Source of the DNA: Cyclobacteriaceae bacterium
Lineage (GTDB): Bacteria; Bacteroidota; Bacteroidia; Cytophagales; Cyclobacteriaceae
Assembly (NCBI GenBank): GCA_026994125.1
Contig: JALWRJ010000154.1
Coordinates: 1 to 19,754, forward strand
DNA: 19,754 nucleotides
Reading direction: 5' to 3'
Below are positions 7,024 through 13,252 of the stretch, piece after piece. The notes below the pieces were generated by a model, which was not told the origin of the DNA, ran no database searches, and saw only the letters and a list, made by a program, of their open reading frames with translations. Made by a program: the position numbers and the translations under genes. How positions within the stretch are numbered: the stretch's first letter is position 1; each line of letters starts with the position of its first letter.

Positions 7024-7275
7024 TTAAGCTACTCCTTGTAAGAGTAGGTTAAATTCGATGGGGTTTCCTTTTTCAAATTCATCAAAGGCCAGGTCGTCAT
7101 AAATGGTTGAATCGAAATTTCGGGTATTTTGAACTATGTGGCCTGAGGATGAAACTAGTAGTTCGAGCCCTTCCATGGTATCGGGATTGATACGCACTAA
7201 AATCTTATCGGAATCGATTTGTTTTTTAAAATATTGGTAAAGCGGGGGCGCCACGTGTTTACAGCTAAGAAGCAA
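7024..7275 (-). CDS. Hypothetical small protein with a non-ATG start
   Basis: An open frame of up to 83 codons on the minus strand with no recognised family. The body looks like a real globular protein: YQYFKKQIDSDKILVRINPD, then TMEGLELLVSS, an acidic DDLAFDEFEKGNPIEF segment and the end NLLLQGVA. There is no ATG before the conserved-looking part. The candidates are TTG at 7275, giving a start LLLSCKHVAPP, or GTG at 7254, giving MAPPLYQYFKKQ; I lean to the GTG. The only Met in the body (residue 34) would remove a third of the protein. The LLLSC stretch resembles a lipobox but lacks a full signal peptide. It stands alone between the lipoprotein gene and ffs. The gene is plausible; its function is unknown. 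Confidence 0.55.
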   Translation of the reverse strand: MLLSCKHVAPPLYQYFKKQIDSDKILVRINPDTMEGLELLVSSSGHIVQNTRNFDSTIYDDLAFDEFEKGNPIEFNLLLQGVA

Positions 7276-7310
7276 GGTAAAATTTCCGGTGGTTGATGGT
7301 TGCGGTTAAA

Positions 7311-7340
7311 GCCAATACCAAAGGTCAGACAAGTATTGGC
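7311..7340 (-). terminator. 8-bp perfect hairpin after the small lipoprotein gene, possible terminator
   Basis: GCCAATAC at 7311-7318 and GTATTGGC at 7333-7340 are perfect inverted repeats around a 14-base loop, starting 12 bases after the lipoprotein stop. On the minus strand the stem is followed by only a short TTTAA run. The fold is clear; its termination efficiency is uncertain. Confidence 0.45.
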
Positions 7341-7351
7341 GATGCGCTACC

Positions 7352-7489
7352 TTATAAATTTTCCTGTGCTGGTTGTGTAGGGGCTTGGGGGGCTTTTTCG
7401 AGCGAATAGGTAGGGCATGTGTAGCTGGTACACGAGCTTAACACAGTAGCGGTGGCTACAAACGCAATTAATAGAACAAACTTTTTCAT
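7352..7489 (-). CDS. Small lipoprotein, 45 residues
   Basis: Reading the minus strand from ATG at 7489 gives a 45-residue protein ending at TAA 7352-7354. It has Lys-Lys at 2-3, a hydrophobic stretch (FVLLIAFVATATVL) and a lipobox LSSC with the lipidated Cys at residue 20. The mature part of 26 residues begins CTSYTCPTYSLEKAPQ and is Pro/Ala/Gln-rich. A short CPxY motif after the lipidated Cys is something I recall from other tiny Bacteroidota lipoproteins; that comparison is from memory. An exact TAnnTTTG promoter element lies 28 bases upstream, and a hairpin follows the gene, so it looks like a one-gene unit. A second Cys (residue 25) could form a disulfide. The function is unknown; outer-membrane or inner-membrane anchoring cannot be decided. 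Confidence 0.82.
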   Translation of the reverse strand: MKKFVLLIAFVATATVLSSCTSYTCPTYSLEKAPQAPTQPAQENL

Positions 7490-7516
7490 CTTTTTTGGGT
7501 TTATTTTTTAATAATT

Positions 7517-7524
7517 CAAAGGTA
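7517..7524 (-). promoter_or_regulatory. Bacteroidota -7 promoter element of the small lipoprotein gene
   Basis: TACCTTTG on the minus strand (7524 to 7517) matches TAnnTTTG exactly. The leader to the ATG at 7489 would be about 20 bases, A-rich and without a Shine-Dalgarno sequence. No clear -33 TTTG is seen. Confidence 0.6.
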
Positions 7525-7575
7525 TAGCGAAATTTTAAAAAATATCGTACTTATTAACCCTCATTTTTAGCTAAA

Positions 7576-7605
7576 GTTTTAACTTAAAACGTACTACGTT
7601 AAAAC
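7576..7605. repeat. Nested palindromes, possible operator or transcript end
   Basis: Three overlapping symmetries occupy 30 bases: GTTTTAA-C-TTAAAAC (7576-7590), AACGTA-C-TACGTT (7588-7600), and the outer pair GTTTTAAC (7576-7583) with GTTAAAAC (7598-7605). They lie between the last gene of the chemosensory locus and the lipoprotein promoter, roughly 50-80 bases upstream of its -7 element. Protein binding or a weak terminator are both possible. Confidence 0.35.
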
Positions 7606-7674
7606 ACCTAGTATTGTAAATACCTATTCCTGCTGTTGTATATAAAATTGCCCGGCAAAAGGAAACCCTTTGTT

Positions 7675-8052
7675 TTACTCGTAGCTTTTAAGCACTAAAG
7701 GCATTTCAACTAATTCTCCGTATTCTTCACCGGCTTCTTCCATATCTTCATCTTCTTCCTGGTAATGCCATTCTACCGAAATATCGTGTCCTTCATCGTG
7801 GATTTCCTCTAGTTTAAACAAAATATCTAAGATTAGTTTAGAGGAGGCCGTGTTAAAGTAAACCAAGTTAAATTTAACAACTGTTTTATCATTGGGCGAT
7901 TCAGCATATTGGTCTAGCCAATCCATTACTGGCCCATAAAAGGTGGTTACATCTTCGGGTAACGATTTGCCGGAAAATTCAAAATTGTTATTTGCAGGGT
8001 CTAAAACTACTTTTGGGGTATCGTCAGTTGCTTCAATAAGTAATGCTTCCAT
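7675..8052 (-). CDS. siaC: SiaC-type regulatory protein (DUF1987), phospho-switch target
   Basis: A 125-residue cytoplasmic protein of the SiaC/DUF1987 family, about the same length as the Pseudomonas aeruginosa protein. There SiaC is phosphorylated on Thr68 by SiaB and dephosphorylated by SiaA, and the unphosphorylated form activates the diguanylate cyclase SiaD. Here Thr68 is present at exactly that number, in the segment VKFNLVYFNTASSKLILDIL (residues 59-78), the helix-capping site typical of STAS-like switches. The N-terminal half has the family pattern PKVVLDPANNNFEFSGKSLPED. A strongly acidic stretch lies at about 97-113. It starts 8 bases after siaB and is the last gene of the locus. 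No diguanylate cyclase is encoded nearby, so its partner is unknown. Confidence 0.9.
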   Translation of the reverse strand: MEALLIEATDDTPKVVLDPANNNFEFSGKSLPEDVTTFYGPVMDWLDQYAESPNDKTVVKFNLVYFNTASSKLILDILFKLEEIHDEGHDISVEWHYQEEDEDMEEAGEEYGELVEMPLVLKSYE

Positions 8053-8060
8053 GTTAAATC

Positions 8061-8636
8061 TTAGTTAATGTATGTTTTCATTATAAAAAACGATGCAATA
8101 TCGTTAATTTTTCTGAAGTGGAAATCAATTTTGTTGCCGGTTTTTTTAACAATATCGATAAAACCAAGTCCGGCACCTCCTTTGTCGGAGATTCTGCTTT
8201 CCAGGATTTTCTTTTTGTAGTAGGCTTTTATTTCATCTTTATCCATTTGGTTTACCGTTTCAATCATTTCTGTAATTTCGTCTATACGGGAGTTGGCTAC
8301 CGGGTTTCCGGTAACTACAAAGTAGCCATCGGTTGATTTGCTTACCATAAAGATACCGGTTCCGGGTATTTCGGGTTTACCCGATTCGGCATTGTCAGAG
8401 TGTTTTCCAATATTTTGCAGGCACTCTACCATTACATGATACACGCGTTTTTTAATGGGGAGGCTACTTTCTTCTTCGTCCAGGTTTTTTTGGGTTAACG
8501 AAGTAAATGTTTTTGTAATATCCTGGTTTACTTCTCCCTCGTAAATAAGCATAATATCATTTTTAACCATGTTTTCGTGAACCGAATACACAAACTCCAT
8601 AAAGGGGGAGTTACCAAAGTCGTTGCTTTCTTCCAT
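8061..8636 (-). CDS. siaB: SiaB-type GHKL protein kinase (DUF6272)
   Basis: A 191-residue soluble protein of the SiaB family, GHKL-fold Ser/Thr kinases that phosphorylate SiaC. An N-box-like segment HVMVECLQNIGKHSD spans 67-81 (Glu71, Asn75, His79), and a glycine-rich lid KGGAGLGFIDIVKKTG spans 152-167, which fits ATP binding. No phospho-acceptor His domain or membrane segment is present. The start gives MEESNDFGNSPFMEFVYSVH, a normal N-terminus for the group. It lies 9 bases after the phosphatase gene and 8 bases before siaC, the same kinase-target order as in known sia operons. The kinase activity is inferred from the family. It might act as a phosphatase or as an anchoring protein in this setting. 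Confidence 0.88.
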   Translation of the reverse strand: MEESNDFGNSPFMEFVYSVHENMVKNDIMLIYEGEVNQDITKTFTSLTQKNLDEEESSLPIKKRVYHVMVECLQNIGKHSDNAESGKPEIPGTGIFMVSKSTDGYFVVTGNPVANSRIDEITEMIETVNQMDKDEIKAYYKKKILESRISDKGGAGLGFIDIVKKTGNKIDFHFRKINDIASFFIMKTYIN

Positions 8637-8645
8637 AGCGATTAT

Positions 8646-9611
8646 TTAAAATTTTATACCTATCATTAATACATCATCTATCTGGGAGTTATTTCCCTGC
8701 CAAGATTCAAAGGTTTCTTTTACTTTTAGTTGTTGTTGTTGCATGGGCAAGTGCGCATGGGCTTTTAAAAGTTCACGGGTACGTTTAGGACCCAGTTTTA
8801 GTTGGTCGGGGCCACCAAACTGATCGGTAAAACCATCGGAGAAAAAGTATATTTGGTCGCCTTCGGTAACCGAAACAATGTGGTTATTAAAGCTGTTTTT
8901 GCCTTCGTATTGGTTGCCACCAATGGGGTATTTATCGCCTTTGTATTGTTCCAACTCGCCCTGGCGAATATGGTAAAGTGGTCGGTGCGCTCCGGCATAT
9001 TGCACTTCATTGTTTTTTAGGTCTATTCTACACATGGCTACGTCCATACCATCGGCTGTTTTGTTTCCGGCTTCATCTTGTTTTAGGGTTTTTACAACTC
9101 CCCAGTGTAAATCGTAGAGCAGGCTGGCCGGGTCAATATCTTTTTTGCTTACCAAATCTTTCAAAAGCAAATTACCAATAAGCGACATCATGGCTCCAGG
9201 TACACCATGTCCGGTACAATCTACAGCAGCAATATAAATATATTTATCATTTTTGTATAGCCAGGGGAAATCGCCACTTACTACATCTTTGGCCTTAAAG
9301 TAAACAAATGAATCTTTAAAGAGTGCTGCAATTTCTTCGGACGAAGGGATAATGGCATGCTGAATGCGTTGGGCGTAGTTTATGCTATCGGTAATGCTTT
9401 TATGTTGGGCATCCACCACCTTTTTTGTTTCGGTAAGCTCGTCCAGGGCAGCTCCAAGTTGCTGTTTCATTTCCCGCTCGCGCCAGGTAGCCGATACCAG
9501 GTGGGTGTTGGTTACCGTTAGTTCCTCCACATTCATTTTGAGCATTTCGTTTTCCTGCTCAAGTTTTTTTAGTTTTTCTTCCAACGATAACTCCTTCTTC
9601 TCCGTACTCAT
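8646..9611 (-). CDS. SpoIIE/PP2C-type protein Ser/Thr phosphatase with N-terminal coiled coil
   Basis: A 321-residue soluble phosphatase. Residues 5-70 form a Leu/Glu/Lys-rich coiled coil. Next comes the helix SITDSINYAQRIQHAIIPS (72-90), the regulatory linker usual before SpoIIE domains. The catalytic domain shows the metal-binding Asp residues in KDVVSGDF (Asp114), AVDCTGHGVPGAMMS (Asp131), DGMDVAM (188-193), FSDGFTDQFGG (Asp259) and QIDDVLMIGI (312-313). It belongs with siaB and siaC downstream and so should be the SiaA-equivalent that dephosphorylates SiaC. Unlike P. aeruginosa SiaA it has no membrane helices or HAMP domain, so its input must come through the coiled coil or a partner, perhaps the upstream receiver or CheC. 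That link is inference. Confidence 0.92.
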   Translation of the reverse strand: MSTEKKELSLEEKLKKLEQENEMLKMNVEELTVTNTHLVSATWREREMKQQLGAALDELTETKKVVDAQHKSITDSINYAQRIQHAIIPSSEEIAALFKDSFVYFKAKDVVSGDFPWLYKNDKYIYIAAVDCTGHGVPGAMMSLIGNLLLKDLVSKKDIDPASLLYDLHWGVVKTLKQDEAGNKTADGMDVAMCRIDLKNNEVQYAGAHRPLYHIRQGELEQYKGDKYPIGGNQYEGKNSFNNHIVSVTEGDQIYFFSDGFTDQFGGPDQLKLGPKRTRELLKAHAHLPMQQQQLKVKETFESWQGNNSQIDDVLMIGIKF

Positions 9612-9639
9612 TGCCTAATTGCTTTTATAAATGGTTGGT

Positions 9640-10281
9640 TTACTTGCCTGTATATTCTTTTAGTTTATCCAGGTACGATTTATCACTTACAAATTGTTTT
9701 ATTCCTTCAATAAATTTGGCATCTAAAAACCAAACAAACTCAGGGCTAAAATCAATTTCTTCGGTGTGAAACTGCGCACTAATTTGCAAAAAGTATTGGG
9801 AATCTGTAGCTCGTGAGAGCAAAAATGGTAAAACTTCTTTTTCGTTCATAACATCCATGTTAGGAACCCCCCCATGCATGCTAAAGCCTAATAAGTTGGC
9901 AAACTGCGTAATTACTGAGGCGCTGATAATATTATCGGCTTCTTTAAGAATGGCCTCAGACATTACTGCTTTTTGCTCTTTATCCTCTAAAATAGAGGCA
10001 GGCAAACTAATGGTAAGTAGTTTGTTTACTTCGCTTTCGTTAAAAATTAAGTAGCAAACACCTGTTAAGTCTCCTACAATATCGGTAGTAAGTACGTGTA
10101 TATTGTCGCCTTTTTTTTGTGAAAGAGATTTTACTTTGGAGGCATCTTCTAAAATTAATTCCGAACTACGTATAATTACTTTTTGTTGCGAAAAAAACGA
10201 AAGGGAGTCGGCTGCTTTGCCCAAGCCAATATTTATAATTTCTTTGGCAACGTCAGTTTCAATATGATTTAATTGATCCAT
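9640..10281 (-). CDS. cheC: CheC-like CheY-P phosphatase
   Basis: A 213-residue CheC/CheX/FliY-family protein. The first helix has the signature D-x3-E-x2-N (Asp10, Glu14, Asn17) in TDVAKEIINIGLGKAADSLS. A second copy near 109-140 keeps Glu114 and Asn117 in AILKEADNIISASVI and is followed by GGVPNM, but the leading Asp/Ser is Ala110. So one or two active sites are possible, as in CheC, whereas CheX has one. The family hydrolyses phospho-CheY, and CheC also binds the deamidase CheD. Both CheD and a CheY are encoded just upstream, the CheY gene ending 10 bases before. The long C-terminal part after 150 is not clearly conserved. The exact class, CheC or CheX, is not settled. Confidence 0.85.
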   Translation of the reverse strand: MDQLNHIETDVAKEIINIGLGKAADSLSFFSQQKVIIRSSELILEDASKVKSLSQKKGDNIHVLTTDIVGDLTGVCYLIFNESEVNKLLTISLPASILEDKEQKAVMSEAILKEADNIISASVITQFANLLGFSMHGGVPNMDVMNEKEVLPFLLSRATDSQYFLQISAQFHTEEIDFSPEFVWFLDAKFIEGIKQFVSDKSYLDKLKEYTGK

Positions 10282-10292
10282 AATAGGAAGGG

Positions 10293-10658
10293 CTATTTAT
10301 TACAAGCTTTATTTACCTTTTCGACTAAGCCTTCCGGGGTAAATGGCTTAACTATATAATCGGCTGCCCCAAGGGCCATGCCTTCGTCCACAACGGATTG
10401 CTGCCCAACGGCACTAATCATTACAATGGTAGAGTTTATGCCTTCTTCTTTTAGCACTTTCAGGATGTCCAGCCCAATCATATCGGGTAGCACATTGTCC
10501 AGGGTAATTACATCGGGTTCAAGTTCCAGGGCCATTTCAATGGCGGTTTCGCCATCACCGGCCATGCCTACCACATTGTATCCTTCTTCTGTTAACGCAT
10601 TGTTTATTAGCGTTCGCATGTATAAGGAGTCATCGATAATTAGTACACTCTTGCTCAT
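10293..10658 (-). CDS. cheY: Single-domain response regulator, CheY type (second copy)
   Basis: A 121-residue receiver with the full phospho-relay set: acidic pair Asp9-Asp10, phospho-acceptor Asp54 in VITLDNVLP, Ser82 in IVMISAVGQ, switch aromatic Tyr101 and Lys104 in DYIVKPF. The loop after the acceptor reads PDMIG where most CheYs have P..DG. It has no output domain, so it must act by binding a partner. It is the first gene after a 115-bp gap with a promoter-like element and leads the group cheY, cheC, SpoIIE phosphatase, siaB, siaC. It may therefore carry the CheA signal into the Sia-type module, with CheC resetting it; this is inference from gene order. Confidence 0.94.
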   Translation of the reverse strand: MSKSVLIIDDSLYMRTLINNALTEEGYNVVGMAGDGETAIEMALELEPDVITLDNVLPDMIGLDILKVLKEEGINSTIVMISAVGQQSVVDEGMALGAADYIVKPFTPEGLVEKVNKACNK

Positions 10659-10683
10659 AATACTTTTGGTTTTGAAATAAGGT

Positions 10684-10691
10684 CAAAAATA
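10684..10691 (-). promoter_or_regulatory. Candidate internal promoter before the cheY-cheC-phosphatase-siaBC group
   Basis: On the minus strand TATTTTTG (10691 to 10684) matches TAnnTTTG exactly. It lies in the 115-bp gap between cheB and cheY, the only sizeable gap in the locus, and would give a leader of about 20 bases to the ATG at 10658. The -33 region has only a TTG about 25 bases upstream, so the promoter is plausible but not proven. Confidence 0.5.
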
Positions 10692-10773
10692 GATATTAAT
10701 TTTTATTGGTTGCATACAATTAAACAACTAGTTAGTGCATGCACAAGTACGTATGTAGCCTACGTTTAAATAC

Positions 10774-11877
10774 TTATGGCGTTGTGCTATGTATTTTGCA
10801 TTGGTGTTGTACTTCATACGCAATGGAATAAATCGACATAATTTTATCTACAGCCCTTAATTTAATAGCTTCTTTTGGCATTCCAAAAACAATACAAGTT
10901 TTTTCGTTCTGTGCTATGGTAAAAGCACCTGATTTTTTCATTTCTAGGAGCCCTTGAGCTCCATCGTTGCCCATACCTGTCATAATTACGCCCACGGCAT
11001 TTTTGCCGGCATAGCGGGCTACCGACCTAAACAGTACATCTACCGATGGGCGGTGCCTGTTTACGAGCGGCCCATCGGATATTTCGACATAGTACCTGGC
11101 ACCGCTTCGTTTAAGCATCATGTGTTTATTGCCGGGCGAAATGAGTGCCTGGCCTCGTAATACGGCATCGCCTGTTTTGGCCTCTTTTACGGTTATTTTA
11201 CATTGTTCGTTTAGCCTGTCGGCAAATTGTTTGGTAAACAATTCGGGCATATGTTGCACAATAACAATACCCGGGCTATCGAGTGGGAACGACTCTAAAA
11301 ATGTTTTGAGGGCTTCGGTGCCTCCGGTAGAGGCTCCTACGGCCACAATTTTTTCAGTAGTTTTAACCAGGCTCGAGAGCGACTCATCGGGTTTTTGTAG
11401 CATAACATCGGCCGTAAGTTTTGGCTTAACCGATTTAGGTGCCTTAGCCATGGCAATGCGCCTGCGGTGTATTACTGCATGTGAGGCCGCCTTCACTTTG
11501 TCGATAAGCATCATGGAGGCTTCTTTACGTTGTTCCGTAGTGTGCAATTGGGGTTTTTGAACTACCTCTACGGCTCCGCTTTCCAGGGCTGCCATGGCGG
11601 TTTCGGTACCCGAGGCTGTTAAAGTGGATATGATGATGACCGGTATGGGATGTTGCGACATTATTTTTTTTAGAAAAGTAATGCCATCCATTTTAGGCAT
11701 TTCAACATCTAAAGTAATTACATCGGGTACAACTTTTTTTATTTGTTCTACCGCCATGTATGGGTCTGAGGCGGTACCAACAATTTCTATTTCCTCATCG
11801 GAGGAAAGAATTTCATTTAACGATTGCCTTACAATGGCCGAATCGTCCACAATTAAAACTCTTATTTTTTTATTCAC
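10774..11877 (-). CDS. cheB: Chemotaxis protein-glutamate methylesterase/deamidase CheB
   Basis: A 367-residue protein with an N-terminal receiver (Asp11-Asp12, phospho-acceptor Asp57 in [13 protein letters not shown], Lys108 in VVQKP) and a C-terminal methylesterase domain with the Ser-His-Asp triad: Ser183 in VGASTGG, His209 in VQHMP and Asp305 in [11 protein letters not shown]. The two parts are joined by a basic linker at about 126-165. It removes methyl groups from receptor glutamates when phosphorylated by CheA, so it provides adaptation. Its start lies inside the cheD gene (8-base overlap), which implies translational coupling. CheB and CheD both act on the same receptor glutamines/glutamates. 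All key residues are intact. Confidence 0.97.
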   Translation of the reverse strand: MNKKIRVLIVDDSAIVRQSLNEILSSDEEIEIVGTASDPYMAVEQIKKVVPDVITLDVEMPKMDGITFLKKIMSQHPIPVIIISTLTASGTETAMAALESGAVEVVQKPQLHTTEQRKEASMMLIDKVKAASHAVIHRRRIAMAKAPKSVKPKLTADVMLQKPDESLSSLVKTTEKIVAVGASTGGTEALKTFLESFPLDSPGIVIVQHMPELFTKQFADRLNEQCKITVKEAKTGDAVLRGQALISPGNKHMMLKRSGARYYVEISDGPLVNRHRPSVDVLFRSVARYAGKNAVGVIMTGMGNDGAQGLLEMKKSGAFTIAQNEKTCIVFGMPKEAIKLRAVDKIMSIYSIAYEVQHQCKIHSTTP

Positions 11878-12340
11878 TTTGTTTGGTAATGTATTTCATA
11901 AAAACTTCGCCTGTAGCTGTGTTAAAGTTTAGTTTTCGGCCTTTATGGCCTCCCATACTTTTGGCTACTATTTTAATGTTAAGTTCGGCCAAAATTTCTT
12001 CGGCTACTTTAATATTTCGTTGCCCAACACCCATTTTATGTTCTAGTTGGTTGGCACCCCCAAATACCTTGGCTACCAGGTTTTCTTTTTTGCTGCCTAA
12101 TTGTTCTATTTTTTTTACCAGGCTTTCAATGGCAATGTTGCCATATTTTGGAGAGGCTAGTTCGTTGCCATTCCAAAAAGGCAGCATGTAATGGTTTATG
12201 CCTCCAATACCCAGGGTTTCGTCAAATAAGCAAACCGCCACACATGAGCCCAGCACGGTGGTAACCATGTGGGGTTCCTTTTTAATAAAAAGGGTAGAGG
12301 GGTACAAGTAGTACTTTGGTATGGTGTTGTTGTTATTCAA
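11870..12340 (-). CDS. cheD: Chemoreceptor glutamine deamidase CheD
   Basis: A 156-residue CheD. The catalytic set known from Thermotoga CheD (Thr, Cys six residues later, His seventeen after that) is present as Thr27, Cys33 and His50 in [20 protein letters not shown] and the segment GINHYMLP. Further conserved segments are NIKVAEEIL and [13 protein letters not shown] at the C-terminus. CheD deamidates receptor glutamines and, in systems with CheC, is held back or stimulated by it. A CheC-like protein is encoded two genes downstream of cheB, so a CheC-CheD loop is likely. It starts 3 bases after the stop of the preceding kinase-like gene and overlaps cheB by 8 bases. Confidence 0.95.
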   Translation of the reverse strand: MNNNNTIPKYYLYPSTLFIKKEPHMVTTVLGSCVAVCLFDETLGIGGINHYMLPFWNGNELASPKYGNIAIESLVKKIEQLGSKKENLVAKVFGGANQLEHKMGVGQRNIKVAEEILAELNIKIVAKSMGGHKGRKLNFNTATGEVFMKYITKQSE

Positions 12341-12343
12341 TTA

Positions 12344-13240
12344 TTAAAAAACTTCACCTTCGGTATCATCTTCATCATCAAAAAAGAATACATTGCCACT
12401 ATCCGAAAAGGTATGCATATCGTTTTCTTCGGCTTGCGGAATGGTAATGCCCATGCTACAGCCTTCGTTAATAATACACTCCACCTGCACCGAGCCTTGC
12501 AGCAGTTCCACTTGTGCCTTGGTTACAGTTAATCCTAAGCCATGACCCAGGTGGCTTTTGGTTACTCCGGTTTCTAATTGTACAAACCGGTCGAATATGA
12601 TGGAGTAATCTTTTTCGTGCATACCAATGCCGGTATCTATTACTTTAATGGTTAGCATTTTGTCTTCTTCGGAACTTATTTCAACGGTTATGCTTCCACT
12701 TTCTTTGTTATATTCAATGGCGTTTGATACCAGGTTGCGTACAATGGAGCCCAGCATACCAGCATCGGTAACAAACCCCTGTTGGTATTTACAGTTTAGT
12801 TTGGTGGTAAGTTTTTTCTTGGTTATGAGGTGCTCAAATTTGCCTAATACTCCTCTTACTAATGATTCAACATCTACCGTACCAAAGTTGGGTTGTAGTT
12901 CTCCGGCTTCCAGTTCAGCGGCTGTAAAAATATTGCGAAGCTGAAAGTCGAGGCTAAAGGCTTCCTGGTGTATGAGGCTTGAGGTGTACATTACTTGTTC
13001 CAGATCGCCCGGTTTTTGGCTTAGTTTGCTGGCCAGGCCTAAGATGGATGAAAGCGGGTTGTTTATTTCGTTGCGGATATTGGAAAGAAACTGCGATTTT
13101 ACCGATTCTGACTTCATCAGTTTTTTGTTTACTTCTTCCAATTGATCCATGAGCCTTTCCTGTTCGCGAACAGCTATCCGGTTTTGTTCGAACCGTTTGG
13201 TTAGCTCATCAATTATTTGTTGGTCGGTTAATTTTTTCAT
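12344..13240 (-). CDS. Histidine-kinase-like protein with Asn in place of the phospho-acceptor His
   Basis: A 298-residue soluble protein: N-terminal coiled coil (about 1-48), HisKA-type dimerisation helices (49-110) and a GHKL ATPase domain (125-270). The ATP site looks whole: N-box NLVSNAIEYN (169-178), G1 DTGIGM (202-207), F-box FDRF (216-219) and G2 HLGHGLGL (230-237). The H-box reads FLSNIRNEINNPLSSILGLA, so residue 57, normally His, is Asn; the codon is AAC. It therefore cannot autophosphorylate in the usual way. A short acidic tail (FFFDDEDDTEGEVF) ends the protein. It sits between cheR and cheD with gaps of 12 and 3 bases. It could act as an ATP-dependent scaffold, a phosphatase toward a CheY or a competitor of CheA; none of these is shown. 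Confidence 0.85.
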   Translation of the reverse strand: MKKLTDQQIIDELTKRFEQNRIAVREQERLMDQLEEVNKKLMKSESVKSQFLSNIRNEINNPLSSILGLASKLSQKPGDLEQVMYTSSLIHQEAFSLDFQLRNIFTAAELEAGELQPNFGTVDVESLVRGVLGKFEHLITKKKLTTKLNCKYQQGFVTDAGMLGSIVRNLVSNAIEYNKESGSITVEISSEEDKMLTIKVIDTGIGMHEKDYSIIFDRFVQLETGVTKSHLGHGLGLTVTKAQVELLQGSVQVECIINEGCSMGITIPQAEENDMHTFSDSGNVFFFDDEDDTEGEVF

Positions 13241-13252
13241 ATCCGATGTGGT

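Noticed and set aside
7319..7326. GACCTTTG (minus strand) as promoter of the 83-codon gene
   Set aside because: The first base of the -7 element does not match, no -33 box is present, and it sits in the loop and flank of the lipoprotein hairpin.
7651..7672. Short hairpins (AAAGG/CCTTT and TTGC/GCAA) after siaC as the locus terminator
   Set aside because: The stems are only 4-5 bp and lack a proper T-run on the minus strand; too weak to call.
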